A DNA stretch of 64,000 nucleotides, from positions 1 to 64,000 of the forward strand of contig DFLF01000001.1 of assembly GCA_002373675.1 (NCBI GenBank), read 5' to 3'. Of the stretch, positions 9,224-18,581 are shown in pieces. The notes below the pieces were generated by a model. The model saw only the letters and a list, made by a program, of their open reading frames with translations, had not been told where the DNA came from and did no database searches. Positions within the stretch are counted from its first letter, which is position 1; every line of letters begins with the position of its first letter. Origin of the DNA: Pseudobutyrivibrio sp. UBA3626 (GTDB taxonomy: Bacteria; Bacillota; Clostridia; Lachnospirales; Lachnospiraceae). The position numbers and the translations under genes are program-made.

Positions 9224-10876
9224 CTATGCTGCAGGCTGTTCAGGTGGTGGTGGAGCCTGTCCGGAAAGCTGTGCCGCAAGCTCTGCCTCGGCAGCTTCTA
9301 GAACATTCAAGTTAGTAACTACCTGTTTAGCTGCTCCAGGAAGTGCTTCATATTGAGCTCTAACGGAAGCAATCATTTCTGCCTTACTTGGATCAACTGG
9401 TCCAATATTATTAATTGCTGTTACAATTCCCTTAGCCATCTCAATTTCCATATCAACCTGTTCTGTGCCACCCAAGCTATATACAAGAACAGGGAATCCG
9501 GAAGATACCTGACTAAATACTGATGCGGCTACATTCAATGGTAAGTTAATACATCCATGGGAACCATTGAACTTATATCTTTGTCCTCCAAATGATGATT
9601 GCCATGTGGCATCATGAAGTCCAACGCCTCCATTAAAAGGCATCCAATAAGCAACAGGTGTCTCATATCCCTCACCACGAAGTATTGCATCTTTATCACA
9701 ATAATAGATTCCATAAGCACCTGTAGGTGTTGCATTACCTTTATAAGGATTACCTGACACAATATCAGATTCGAGAACTACACTACCGTTCTTATGAAGA
9801 AACATATGTTGAGCTGTAAGATTAATCTCTATATAGCTATCTCCATAATCATTGGCTCCATGAGATGCAGCCTTTTGCTTATATACAAATTCTCTCTTAA
9901 CGTCTTTGCCTTCTTTAAGATCTTCAATAAGTTGATTCTTCTCACCAGCATTATCAATCTTCCAACCATAATCACCACCAGAAACTGTAACATCAGCTCC
10001 ATATGATGTATGTAGATTCTTAGCCTTACCGGCAGTATTATATTTACCTGCCATCTCCTTAACAAATCCAAGGATAGCGTCTTCATTGTATATAATCTCA
10101 CCCATATTGTCAGAGCCAAAGAATGTAGCAATTGTATCCTTAGGAATTGTATAAGGTTCATTTCCTGTCTCATAGGTAATCTTAATATCTTTTACTTTAT
10201 TAAGATTAGCAAGAGACTTATTAAGTGTTGGGTCAGTTGAAAGAACTGCCGGAAGCAAATAACCTTCTTTAGCCACGTCAAATACTGGCTGGAACTTGTA
10301 AATTGCCATGGTAACCTTATTAGTCAAATCATTAATCTCTACAGTGTTACCATATTTCTCAGGCTCTATTACAAACTCGTTTCCATTAAATACAACCTTT
10401 GCATTTTCTGTAGGTGTAGTTGTCTCCCTTGTAAGACACTTTAAGGAAGTAAGCTTATTATTAAGTTTCTCATTATTGAGACTGATTATAGCAGGAGAAA
10501 CATAGTCCTTATCTGTAAATATATATTTAACCCATGCAAACCCATTCTGTTCCTTAAAGAGTTCAGATAGTTTATCTTCCGTCACATCAATATTCATATC
10601 AATATCGTTTGACGCAATCTTAATATCTGTTCCATCTTCATCTATTACATCCAGGCTATAATCTTTAGCTGCTTCTTTAATCTTATCAACCATTCCTGAT
10701 GCGCTTTTACCTGAACTTGGAACACCATTTACTGTACTTCTAAAGAAGAAATGCGACATAAAATAAACAGAAAAGATAATATAGATAAGTAATAATCCAC
10801 CTACTATACTACCAGCGATTATGCCAATCTTCTTCCAATTTAAGCTTTTCAAATCAACATTTTTCACTTTGTCCAT
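9224..10876 (-). CDS. Membrane-anchored L,D-transpeptidase (YkuD) with VanW-like/PG-binding repeats
   Basis: The 550-residue protein would make 3-3 cross-links in peptidoglycan, or attach other groups to it, outside the membrane. An N-terminal membrane segment (about residues 16-42) is followed by two peptidoglycan-binding (PG_binding_4 type) segments (about 45-330). The YkuD domain is about 340-480, with the conserved His in GLHDATW and the catalytic Cys in GSHGCINLP. The last ~70 residues are helical, ending in a Pro-rich tail APPPPEQPAA. AAGGAAATC lies before the ATG. The gene is flanked by its own terminator and looks monocistronic. Confidence 0.92.
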   Translation of the reverse strand: MDKVKNVDLKSLNWKKIGIIAGSIVGGLLLIYIIFSVYFMSHFFFRSTVNGVPSSGKSASGMVDKIKEAAKDYSLDVIDEDGTDIKIASNDIDMNIDVTEDKLSELFKEQNGFAWVKYIFTDKDYVSPAIISLNNEKLNNKLTSLKCLTRETTTPTENAKVVFNGNEFVIEPEKYGNTVEINDLTNKVTMAIYKFQPVFDVAKEGYLLPAVLSTDPTLNKSLANLNKVKDIKITYETGNEPYTIPKDTIATFFGSDNMGEIIYNEDAILGFVKEMAGKYNTAGKAKNLHTSYGADVTVSGGDYGWKIDNAGEKNQLIEDLKEGKDVKREFVYKQKAASHGANDYGDSYIEINLTAQHMFLHKNGSVVLESDIVSGNPYKGNATPTGAYGIYYCDKDAILRGEGYETPVAYWMPFNGGVGLHDATWQSSFGGQRYKFNGSHGCINLPLNVAASVFSQVSSGFPVLVYSLGGTEQVDMEIEMAKGIVTAINNIGPVDPSKAEMIASVRAQYEALPGAAKQVVTNLNVLEAAEAELAAQLSGQAPPPPEQPAA

Positions 10877-10919
10877 GATTTCCTTCTTCCAAAATATATA
10901 TACAAACTACAATAAAAAA

Positions 10920-10939
10920 ATAGAGTCTGCGCACTCTAT
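10920..10939 (-). terminator. Terminator after hslO
   Basis: ATAGAGT and ACTCTAT form a 7-bp stem around a 6-base loop, and the minus strand continues with seven Ts. Confidence 0.8.
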
Positions 10940-11051
10940 AGTAGCACTATAAATTATACTAATAATTTCTAATATGTCAATTATATAGGTTAGCTAAAAA
11001 ACAACACAAATTCACACATTTCATAGTAAAAAAGCATATTATAATCAGTAT

Positions 11052-11927
11052 TTAACTTATGCCTCGAAGCTTCTTAATGTCATCTATAGAGAAATTATAT
11101 GCCTTATTACAGAATTGGCATTTGATTTCAACAGGTTTATCATCTTCTATTATGCTATTAATATCATCCATAGACAGACTCATAAGGCTTCTTTCAACCC
11201 GCTTAATGCTGCAATCACATTTGAATCTGGTATCTACTTTATCTAATATATCAACATCAAGACCTTCTAGGACAATCTCAAGTATTTCTTCAGGGCTCTT
11301 ACCCTCTGAGAGATATGTTGTAACAGGGGATAGATTCTTAATATTCTCTTCTAACTTATCTATAACCTTATCATCTGTAAAAGGCATAAGCTGAATAATA
11401 AACCCTCCAGCTTCAGCAACAGTATTATCCTTGTTCATAAGTACGCCCAGTCCAACCGACGAAGGAATCTGTTCACTTGTGGCAAAATAATATGTCAAAT
11501 CTTCTGCAATTTCTCCCGTCTTAAGTTCACAGGTGCCAACATATGGTTCTTTAAGCCCCATATCTTTAATGACCCTTAGAATTCCGACATCAATTGCACC
11601 CCCTACGTCCAGCTTTCCATCTTTATTAGGAGGCAGCATCACATCAGCCACATTGGGAAAACCCTTAACATTTCCTTTCGAATCGGCAGTAACGGTAATT
11701 CCTTTCATGGGACCGCTTCCCTGAATCTGAAGTGTAAGCAGATCATCATCGCCCTTCATCATAACTCCCATCATTGCTCCAGCGCTAAGCATTCTGCCAA
11801 GTGCCGCCGAAACAACAGGACTGGTATTATGACTTTTTCTTGCAAATTCCACCATATCCCTACTAGTAATTGCGAATGCTCTTATTGCATTATTTGCTGC
11901 TGTAGCTCTAACTATATAATCAGACAT
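11052..11927 (-). CDS. hslO: Hsp33 redox-regulated chaperone
   Basis: This 291-residue cytosolic holdase protects unfolding proteins during oxidative stress. The N-terminal core (residues 1-230) carries the family blocks YIVRATAANNAIRAFAI, SAALGRMLSAGAMMG and LTLQIQGSGPMKGI. The C-terminal redox switch has CDCSIKR followed about 27 residues later by CQFC, the CXC + CXXC zinc ligands that form disulfides on oxidation. The length is normal. AAAGGAAGAAAAG precedes the ATG. It is divergent from the membrane-protein gene at 12037 and ends at its own terminator. Confidence 0.96.
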   Translation of the reverse strand: MSDYIVRATAANNAIRAFAITSRDMVEFARKSHNTSPVVSAALGRMLSAGAMMGVMMKGDDDLLTLQIQGSGPMKGITVTADSKGNVKGFPNVADVMLPPNKDGKLDVGGAIDVGILRVIKDMGLKEPYVGTCELKTGEIAEDLTYYFATSEQIPSSVGLGVLMNKDNTVAEAGGFIIQLMPFTDDKVIDKLEENIKNLSPVTTYLSEGKSPEEILEIVLEGLDVDILDKVDTRFKCDCSIKRVERSLMSLSMDDINSIIEDDKPVEIKCQFCNKAYNFSIDDIKKLRGIS

Positions 11928-12001
11928 CTTTTCTTCCTTTCAGATTATTTCATTAGAATATACTAGCACAAAACAATAAAATATAAAAGTATGTTAATCC
12001 C

Positions 12002-12030
12002 TTGAATAAAAGGGAATAAAACTATATTAT
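12002..12030 (+). promoter_or_regulatory. Promoter placing transcription start at the ATG of the 12037 gene
   Basis: TTGAAT (12002-12007), 17 bp, TATTAT (12025-12030). The expected start point is about 12037, which is the initiation codon itself. No ribosome binding site exists between, so the message may be leaderless. Confidence 0.5.
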
Positions 12031-12036
12031 ATAACC

Positions 12037-13083
12037 ATGAAAGAAATGGAAAGACCGCTAGCTGACTTAGAAGGCGGCACCAATGTCAGCGAGAAATATA
12101 AAGATTATATAAAATCAAATATTGTAAAATGCTACAAACGAAAAATAATTGCACCGCTTATATATCTGGCATTTATTGTATTAGTAATATTTATCAGCCC
12201 TATCTATTCAATCTTAAATCCCACTGTTCTTGATTCAACAAAATCAATAAAAGAACAGTATGAAAAAAACAGCTATATCAAAACGGAACTTAAGAATCTC
12301 TATTTTACAGGCTACACAAAAGAATGGCTATGGGGAATTGAAGGATACTATTACTACACTAATGTCAATAATGACTGCGTAATTATTCTTCTGACTCCTG
12401 ATACATGTGAACAAGGAAAGCCTGTTATTGATAACATTACAATCAAGGGTAAGATATACAAGAACAGCAATACAGAATCAGAACTTCTAAGCAGACTTGC
12501 AAAGGATTTATCCTGGGATGAGGATGGAATAACAAGCACATTGTCAGGGTACAATATTAATGAACCGGCAACCTCTGGATTCATCACATGGCTTCTTATA
12601 ATAGCAGCTCTCGGCTCTGGAATAGTCAGTCTTTGTTTTGTGATAATATACGGATTATTTATTATAAATCCTTCAATATCTACACCTGTGCTACGTCTAA
12701 AGGCGTATGGAGATTCTAATAGTCTCCTGAGCCTTGCCGAAGAAGAACTTGCCACATTGCCTCAACTTGCAACAGAGGATATGTATATTACAGAGCATTT
12801 CTTCATTGAAGTATCACTGTATGGTATTGCTATAGTTCCTATTAGCGAGATTTTATGGATATACAAATACTCTACGCTCCACAAATTCCTATGGCATCAT
12901 TTCAAAATCAGTTACACGCTTCACATCACTGCAAGCAAGCGATTATATATTAAGTGCCCTAAGAATGAGAAGTCAGATATTGATGGTGTAATCGAATACC
13001 TTGCAGAAGCAAACCATAACATACTCGTAGGATTTAGTGAAGAGAACAGAATTAAAGCTGAGGAAATGCTTAAGAGAAAATGA
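12037..13083 (+). CDS. Two-to-three-segment membrane protein of unknown function
   Basis: This 348-residue protein has one membrane segment near residues 40-60, an extracytoplasmic or lumenal stretch of about 120 residues rich in Tyr and Asn, a second hydrophobic region near 182-215, and a cytosolic C-terminal half. The C-terminal half has the look of a small beta-rich domain (SLYGIAIVPISEILWIY, KRLYIKCP). It resembles uncharacterised membrane proteins common in Lachnospiraceae, but I cannot assign a function. There is no ribosome binding site before the ATG. A promoter lies so close that the transcript may start at the ATG. It converges with the hydrolase gene at a shared terminator. Confidence 0.7.
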   Translation: MKEMERPLADLEGGTNVSEKYKDYIKSNIVKCYKRKIIAPLIYLAFIVLVIFISPIYSILNPTVLDSTKSIKEQYEKNSYIKTELKNLYFTGYTKEWLWGIEGYYYYTNVNNDCVIILLTPDTCEQGKPVIDNITIKGKIYKNSNTESELLSRLAKDLSWDEDGITSTLSGYNINEPATSGFITWLLIIAALGSGIVSLCFVIIYGLFIINPSISTPVLRLKAYGDSNSLLSLAEEELATLPQLATEDMYITEHFFIEVSLYGIAIVPISEILWIYKYSTLHKFLWHHFKISYTLHITASKRLYIKCPKNEKSDIDGVIEYLAEANHNILVGFSEENRIKAEEMLKRK

Positions 13084-13086
13084 AAG

Positions 13087-13117
13087 AAGCGTCTAAGCAA
13101 ATATTGCTTAGACGCTT
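13087..13117. terminator. Bidirectional terminator between convergent genes
   Basis: A perfect 12-bp stem AAGCGTCTAAGC with a 7-base loop sits between the 12037-13083 gene and the hydrolase gene, serving both strands. Confidence 0.85.
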
Positions 13118-13129
13118 TATTAATTCTAA

Positions 13130-14086
13130 TTACTTATTCATCTTAGATTCAATCCACTCATATATGTAATCATATACAGCTTCATGATCAATTTCATTAA
13201 GAATCTCGTGACGATATCCTTCAAATAGATGAATTGATACATCTTCTATTCCTGCATCATCAAACTTAGCTTTAGCAGCTTTAACGCCTTCACCAAGTCC
13301 ACCTACAGGATCTTTCGAACCAGACACAAACAGGATTGGCATATCTTTTCTCATCTTGTTTATATTATCTTGCTTATTATCATATCCTGTTGATTCAAGA
13401 AGAGCTTTATATCCATTAAGTGAGAACATATATGTACACTTAGGATCAGCATAATACTTATCAACCTGTGCAACATCTCTATTGAGCCAGCTCTTAGTTC
13501 TGTCACCTGTTCCGTCTGTATCATATCCTTTGTAAGACGAACCATACATAAGACCAGCTACAAACTTACTTCTGTGATCTCTACCTTTAAATGCCATTAT
13601 AGTATTAAGTACCAACTTACCCATACCGATAGCTCCATCAGCCTCTGTACCAGTACCCATAATAATAGCGCCGTTAATTCCTTCGATTTCTTGAGCTTTA
13701 ACTGACAAGAACTTACGAAGCATATATGATCCCATTGAATGTCCAAGGATAAAATATGGTACATCTGAGAACTCTTTCTTACCTATCTTATAGTTAGAGA
13801 AAATATCCTCAACCATCACATCTGATGGATTATCACATTGCATAATACCCCATTCTTCTTCAGTAGCTACTGAATCACCATGGCCGATATGGTCGTGTCC
13901 GATTACAGCAAATCCTTTTGTCGTCAAAAATGTTGCGAAATCAGTATAACGCTCAATATACTCTACCATACCGTGAGTAATCTGTAAGACAGCTTTAACC
14001 TGTCCATCATCAGGTGTCCACTTTACTGCATGGATAGTAGAAACACCATCGGCAGAGTCAAAACTATAAACTTCTTTAACAGCCAT
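13130..14086 (-). CDS. Alpha/beta hydrolase, monoacylglycerol lipase-like
   Basis: This 318-residue serine hydrolase belongs to the S33/lysophospholipase group. The HGMVEYIERY oxyanion block, the GHDHIGHGDS block and the nucleophile elbow ILGHSMGSYML (Ser near residue 109) are clear. The Asp in SGSKDPVGG and the His in GYRHEILNE complete the triad. Members hydrolyse monoacylglycerols or similar esters in the cytosol. TAGGAGG precedes the ATG by about ten bases. The gene is single and bounded by the shared terminator. The natural substrate is not evident. Confidence 0.88.
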   Translation of the reverse strand: MAVKEVYSFDSADGVSTIHAVKWTPDDGQVKAVLQITHGMVEYIERYTDFATFLTTKGFAVIGHDHIGHGDSVATEEEWGIMQCDNPSDVMVEDIFSNYKIGKKEFSDVPYFILGHSMGSYMLRKFLSVKAQEIEGINGAIIMGTGTEADGAIGMGKLVLNTIMAFKGRDHRSKFVAGLMYGSSYKGYDTDGTGDRTKSWLNRDVAQVDKYYADPKCTYMFSLNGYKALLESTGYDNKQDNINKMRKDMPILFVSGSKDPVGGLGEGVKAAKAKFDDAGIEDVSIHLFEGYRHEILNEIDHEAVYDYIYEWIESKMNK

Positions 14087-14213
14087 TTGTCATCTTCCTC
14101 CTACGCTTTCCGAAAATACTGTACGTCTATTTTACCCATATTGAAGTCTTAATGCAAGGATTTATTGCATAATTTATACAAAATTTTATTTATATATTAT
14201 ATTATTACCCTCA

Positions 14214-16049
14214 CTAAACAATAACGTGTGATAAATTCATCTGAACTGTCCTATGTCCCTTGTATTCATTGAGTTGCGGGTAGAACATGATTGTTAAATT
14301 TATATCATTTTTTTGCGACTTTAATGCCTTGTTATACTCGTCTATTCCGAATCTTTCTATTAGCCTATCTTCTAATTCATCTGCATCCCTAAAATAAAGT
14401 CCCGTCATAACACCACTTGACGTAACAAATTCCATTTTAAAATACTTGCCATCCTGCCCAATTCTTCTTATGGAATGAAGTGGGGTATTCTTATGTGCCA
14501 GTAAAGGTTTCTTATTACCATTGCCAAAGGGTTCAAGCATCTCTAATTGCCTTACAATATTTTCACTTATATAATCCGGGTTGATTGTAAGGTCTATGGT
14601 CTCAACATCTACAAGTTCCTCCTCTGTAAGATTACATTCATCATTGAGACGTCTCCTAAGAACATCAACATTTGACAGAGGCAGAGACATTCCAGCTGCC
14701 ATAGGATGTCCGCCAAACTTAGTAAAAAGTTCCCTGCAACTATGAAGTCCTTCATACATATTATAATTCTCAATGGAGCGACCAGAGCCTTTGACACAAT
14801 CTTCACCATCACATAGAATTATAGCCGGTTTAGAATATTTCTCTCTGACACGACCTGCAACGATTCCAGCGATACTTTCATGTATATCCGGTATATATAC
14901 AACCAGAATTTTATCATTTGAATATTCTTTTTCTATTATTGAAAATGCTTTATCAACACCTTCATTTGTCTTACTCTTCCTTTCATCATTGAGGGCTATG
15001 AGTTTCGATGCAATCTCTCTTGCCTTATCATCATCTTCACTAAGAAGAAGCTCCAGTGATTTTGCAGCTGAATCAAGCCTGCCACTTGCATTAATACAAG
15101 GTCCAAGCACAAAACCAATATGATATGGAAGAATTGTTGCATTCTCTCCCAACCTGTCATTAATCAAACACTTAAGACCTATATTAGAAGTATTCTCCAT
15201 AGCCTTAAGTCCGTACTTAACAATAATTCTATTCTCATCAACCAACTCCATAACGTCCCCAATAGTTGCAAATGCAACATTTTCAAGAAAGGACATTACA
15301 GGCTCAAAATCTTTGTTATTATCAAGATTATAAAACACGTCATCCTGCCCTGTCATATACCTGCTTGTCCTGGATAACTTTGGAATTCTATTGCTAATCT
15401 CCATAAGTACGGTTATGAATTTCCAAGAGACAGTGGCTCCACAAAGCTTCTTACAAGGATAATTATCTCCATCTCTCTTAGGATTAATAACATAATTAGC
15501 ATCAGGAAGAACTTCTTTCTTAACACCATTCTCTTCTTCAAACATAAGCTCATGATGATCTGTAATAATTACATCCACTCCACTTTCCCTTGCAAGAGCA
15601 ATCTCATCAATTGCTGACACACCATTATCACATGTAATTATAAGGTCTATGCCGTCATCGATTGCCCTATTAATAATACTAGCATTAAGCCCATACCCAT
15701 CCTCAATTCGATGAGGTATCTGATAATCAACATTCGCGTCCAAGCTCTTAAGTCCCTTTAACAGGACATATGTAGACATGACACCATCAATATCATAATC
15801 TCCTATTATTCTAATCTTCTTATGACTTGCGACAGTCTGTAGTGTAAGAACTGCCGCCTCCTCTATATCCTTAAGAAGAAATGGATTGTATAATCTATTA
15901 ATATCGGGATTTAGATATTCTTCTACTTTGTCTATGGGGATGTCACGATTAACAATGATTCTTGCAATCATCTCATCAACCTTATATTTTGTAGCAATAT
16001 CTTTAAACAACTTCTCATTCCCTTTATTGAAAATATTGAATCTAGTCAT
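14214..16049 (-). CDS. recJ: Single-strand-specific 5'-3' exonuclease RecJ
   Basis: This 611-residue DHH-family nuclease degrades single-stranded DNA 5' to 3' in recombinational repair and mismatch repair. The DHH metal motifs are seen in GDYDIDGVMS (about residue 80), ITCDNG and ITDHHE. The DHHA1 motif GGHPMAAG lies near residue 450, and an OB-type region follows. It is slightly longer than many RecJ proteins because of a C-terminal extension. It is divergent from the tRNA-Leu(CAG) gene, about 100 bp away. A terminator is not obvious in the 127 bp that follow its stop. Confidence 0.95.
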   Translation of the reverse strand: MTRFNIFNKGNEKLFKDIATKYKVDEMIARIIVNRDIPIDKVEEYLNPDINRLYNPFLLKDIEEAAVLTLQTVASHKKIRIIGDYDIDGVMSTYVLLKGLKSLDANVDYQIPHRIEDGYGLNASIINRAIDDGIDLIITCDNGVSAIDEIALARESGVDVIITDHHELMFEEENGVKKEVLPDANYVINPKRDGDNYPCKKLCGATVSWKFITVLMEISNRIPKLSRTSRYMTGQDDVFYNLDNNKDFEPVMSFLENVAFATIGDVMELVDENRIIVKYGLKAMENTSNIGLKCLINDRLGENATILPYHIGFVLGPCINASGRLDSAAKSLELLLSEDDDKAREIASKLIALNDERKSKTNEGVDKAFSIIEKEYSNDKILVVYIPDIHESIAGIVAGRVREKYSKPAIILCDGEDCVKGSGRSIENYNMYEGLHSCRELFTKFGGHPMAAGMSLPLSNVDVLRRRLNDECNLTEEELVDVETIDLTINPDYISENIVRQLEMLEPFGNGNKKPLLAHKNTPLHSIRRIGQDGKYFKMEFVTSSGVMTGLYFRDADELEDRLIERFGIDEYNKALKSQKNDINLTIMFYPQLNEYKGHRTVQMNLSHVIV

Positions 16050-16111
16050 GGGTTTCCTTTCTGTAAGTATAGCCTCTTTACAATCTCAAATCATATAAAG
16101 CTCACTTTGGA

Positions 16112-16140
16112 TTGACACCTTACAATTAAATCATTATAAT
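16112..16140 (+). promoter_or_regulatory. Consensus promoter of tRNA-Leu(CAG)
   Basis: TTGACA (16112-16117), 17 bp, TATAAT (16135-16140) is a perfect sigma-A consensus, and the mature tRNA starts 11 bp downstream. Confidence 0.92.
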
Positions 16141-16150
16141 TACTTAAGAT

Positions 16151-16234
16151 GCAGGAATGGCGGAACTGGTAGACGCGCAGGCTTCAGGTGCCTGTGGTGG
16201 CAACATCGTGAGGGTTCGATTCCCTTTTCCTGCA
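16151..16234 (+). tRNA. tRNA-Leu, anticodon CAG
   Basis: This is a class II tRNA with acceptor GCAGGAA/TTCCTGC, discriminator A at 16234, D arm with GGAACTGGTAGAC, anticodon stem CAGGC/GCCTG with loop TTCAGGT giving CAG, a long variable arm, and T loop GTTCGAT. CCA is not encoded. It converges on the STT3 gene of the accessory Sec locus, whose stop codon is only 14 bp away. No terminator is visible between them, so the two transcripts may overlap. Confidence 0.95.
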
Positions 16235-16248
16235 GTAATCACTTTATC

Positions 16249-18552
16249 TTATTTCATTCTATACACCAGTACTCCAGCGCTGGATTCTGTCGATGCATCC
16301 CCGAAGAATTTCGCAGTAACAGAATTACAAGGCAGTAACCTACTATCCTCTACGCTTGAATATATTCTCTCATAGCACTCATTAGAATTATATGCCATTA
16401 GAGATACCAGCATACTATCAGCTATTTCATCAGAGCAAACTATAAATGAGCATTCTCCATTGTCTTTTATAACATATACAGTATACCCTGCCGTATTTTT
16501 CTTAATATCCTGCACATTTACACCGTTTTCAACAAATATAATGCGAGATATTCCAACTGGTTTTCCATCCTCACCTACCAGATTAAGCTCTTTACTCTCC
16601 CCTGTTTCCCTATATTCAAGAGACAAATCATTTATTCCATTAAAATATGTACTCTGAAAATATTCCTTAGGAACAATAGGATTTTGTGATGTACCAAGGG
16701 CGCATTCATATTCACTGTCAGTAAAATCATACAAACCGTAATAACATAACGCTTTAATCTTACTAATCAAATCTCTTGAAATAAACATATATTTCTCATT
16801 ATAGGTAACAGGTTTTGCAACATTTATTAGATTAGTTGCTTCGTCTCTTGATAGCTTGTAATTATCAGTAAGATAAGCTATAGCTTGATTTCTTTCCATT
16901 GGAAGAACCCTTAGCAATGCTTCACATGCACTACTTGTATCGCCAATGTATTCAGCAGCCAAATTGGCAGCATCAATTCCACTTTCATCAAGCATAGTAA
17001 ATATGGCTGAACTTAGCTTAGCATCACTTGTAATAAGTGCATGACCAAGGAAATAGAAATATCCTCCATCAAATGTTCCTCCATCAGCCAGAACATGTCT
17101 TGCACTTGCAAATTGAATAAAATACCCGTAGTCCCACCACGTCATTATAGAAGCGTCCTCTGCAGCATAATCGTTAACCCAGGTACATGCTTTGTCAAAA
17201 GTCTTCGTATAGAATGGAGAAGGTGTATTTCCACGAAGAATAACACCGACAAGAGGTCCTGTCATAAGAAGTGCTGCAACAATAAGAGATATCACATATC
17301 CCAGCATTCTATTAGAACTTTTTATTATCATATCAGAGAAGATACCGCACCCCAGCCCAATCAAAAGGGCAAGTGGCAGACAAACCAACTGAATAAATCT
17401 TACACCCACAAACAGAAGTGGAAATGTAACAAGAAGCCATCCTACTATAAATCCCACATTACAAGAAAAAAATTTGGGTGAAATGCTCTTCCCCTTTGCC
17501 ATAACAAGAATAATACTAAAGAAGGAAGCAGCAAGAATCACCACACCACCTAAATGGTTAATTATTCCAGAACCCGTTGTAAGAAAAGCACCTTCAATTC
17601 CATTTTCAAGGACAGGTATATCTGATAATTCCACAATAAAAACTGTAGGGTCCGGATAATCATTAGTAACCAGCATATTAGTAATCAGACGCCTTATTGA
17701 ATCAACAATCGTCATACCATACATCATAAATGACACCACAGCCATCATAACAATAGTAACCAGAGAAAAAATCACTTCTTCTTTTAACGTACTTCCAGTT
17801 ATTACCTTCTCTCCCTTATTCAAAATCAACATAATAATTATAGTTATTATAGAAAGCCCCACAAGAATTCCAAAGTAAACGTAAAACGTCTCCCAAGTCG
17901 CAGCCAGCGCAGCAAAAACAATAAGGGATATTACAGCATATATAATCTTACTACTTCTTTTGTCTGAATAAATCATCATTGCATAACTTGTAATCAAGCA
18001 AATAGGAAGGGTGCACAACATAGCATCCGTATCAAAGTATCCTGCAACACTATGTACGAAAAAGGGGATGGCACATACTGCTAATACTCCTGATACAATT
18101 CCACCAATTATATTGGTATGCTTTCTGACATACAGATATGCAGGAACTGCTGCAAGAACGGCAATAATTATATTAATGTAATATACAATTTGTTCAATGG
18201 AAATGTGTGAAAACAAACTTAGAAATCTATATACCAATGCTGCCACAAGAGGAAGACCGTTAGTCACAAGACCATTTTCTTTAGTGCTTACCGGATTCAT
18301 CATATAATCATCTTCTCTTGTATTAACAAAAGAGAAATTACTAAAATCAACAGAATACTCTCTTGCCTTCCTTGCATATAGATACGAATCGGGATCAGAT
18401 AAATACAGACAATCTTCATCTGTAAGCTCGTTAATTAAAGCAGGATTATTACTGATGCTATTATTACCCACAGCACCAAAAGGGAATCGTATAACGATTC
18501 CCAAAGTAACAATAAGTATTATAATTAGAATATCAACAACCCTTCTTTTCAT
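16249..18552 (-). CDS. STT3/PglB-type oligosaccharyltransferase in the accessory Sec operon
   Basis: This 767-residue GT-C enzyme would transfer a lipid-linked glycan to Asn of N-X-S/T on the outer membrane face. It has about 13 membrane segments up to residue ~440, then a C-terminal soluble domain. The catalytic signatures are present: DPDSY (53-57) in the first external loop, GYFDTD (171-176) equal to the PglB DxD metal site, an acidic VELS (Glu309) in the late loop, VGVRF (Arg385), and WWDYG (472-476). The ATG at 18552 is preferred because AGGA precedes it; a GTG at 18582 overlaps the gtfB stop but has no ribosome site. It follows gtfB directly, where streptococcal loci have asp4/asp5. No flippase or glycan-assembly gene is nearby. 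Confidence 0.88.
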   Translation of the reverse strand: MKRRVVDILIIILIVTLGIVIRFPFGAVGNNSISNNPALINELTDEDCLYLSDPDSYLYARKAREYSVDFSNFSFVNTREDDYMMNPVSTKENGLVTNGLPLVAALVYRFLSLFSHISIEQIVYYINIIIAVLAAVPAYLYVRKHTNIIGGIVSGVLAVCAIPFFVHSVAGYFDTDAMLCTLPICLITSYAMMIYSDKRSSKIIYAVISLIVFAALAATWETFYVYFGILVGLSIITIIIMLILNKGEKVITGSTLKEEVIFSLVTIVMMAVVSFMMYGMTIVDSIRRLITNMLVTNDYPDPTVFIVELSDIPVLENGIEGAFLTTGSGIINHLGGVVILAASFFSIILVMAKGKSISPKFFSCNVGFIVGWLLVTFPLLFVGVRFIQLVCLPLALLIGLGCGIFSDMIIKSSNRMLGYVISLIVAALLMTGPLVGVILRGNTPSPFYTKTFDKACTWVNDYAAEDASIMTWWDYGYFIQFASARHVLADGGTFDGGYFYFLGHALITSDAKLSSAIFTMLDESGIDAANLAAEYIGDTSSACEALLRVLPMERNQAIAYLTDNYKLSRDEATNLINVAKPVTYNEKYMFISRDLISKIKALCYYGLYDFTDSEYECALGTSQNPIVPKEYFQSTYFNGINDLSLEYRETGESKELNLVGEDGKPVGISRIIFVENGVNVQDIKKNTAGYTVYVIKDNGECSFIVCSDEIADSMLVSLMAYNSNECYERIYSSVEDSRLLPCNSVTAKFFGDASTESSAGVLVYRMK

Positions 18553-18581
18553 GTGTCTAAGTCCTAAAACTTTCTCTCCCA

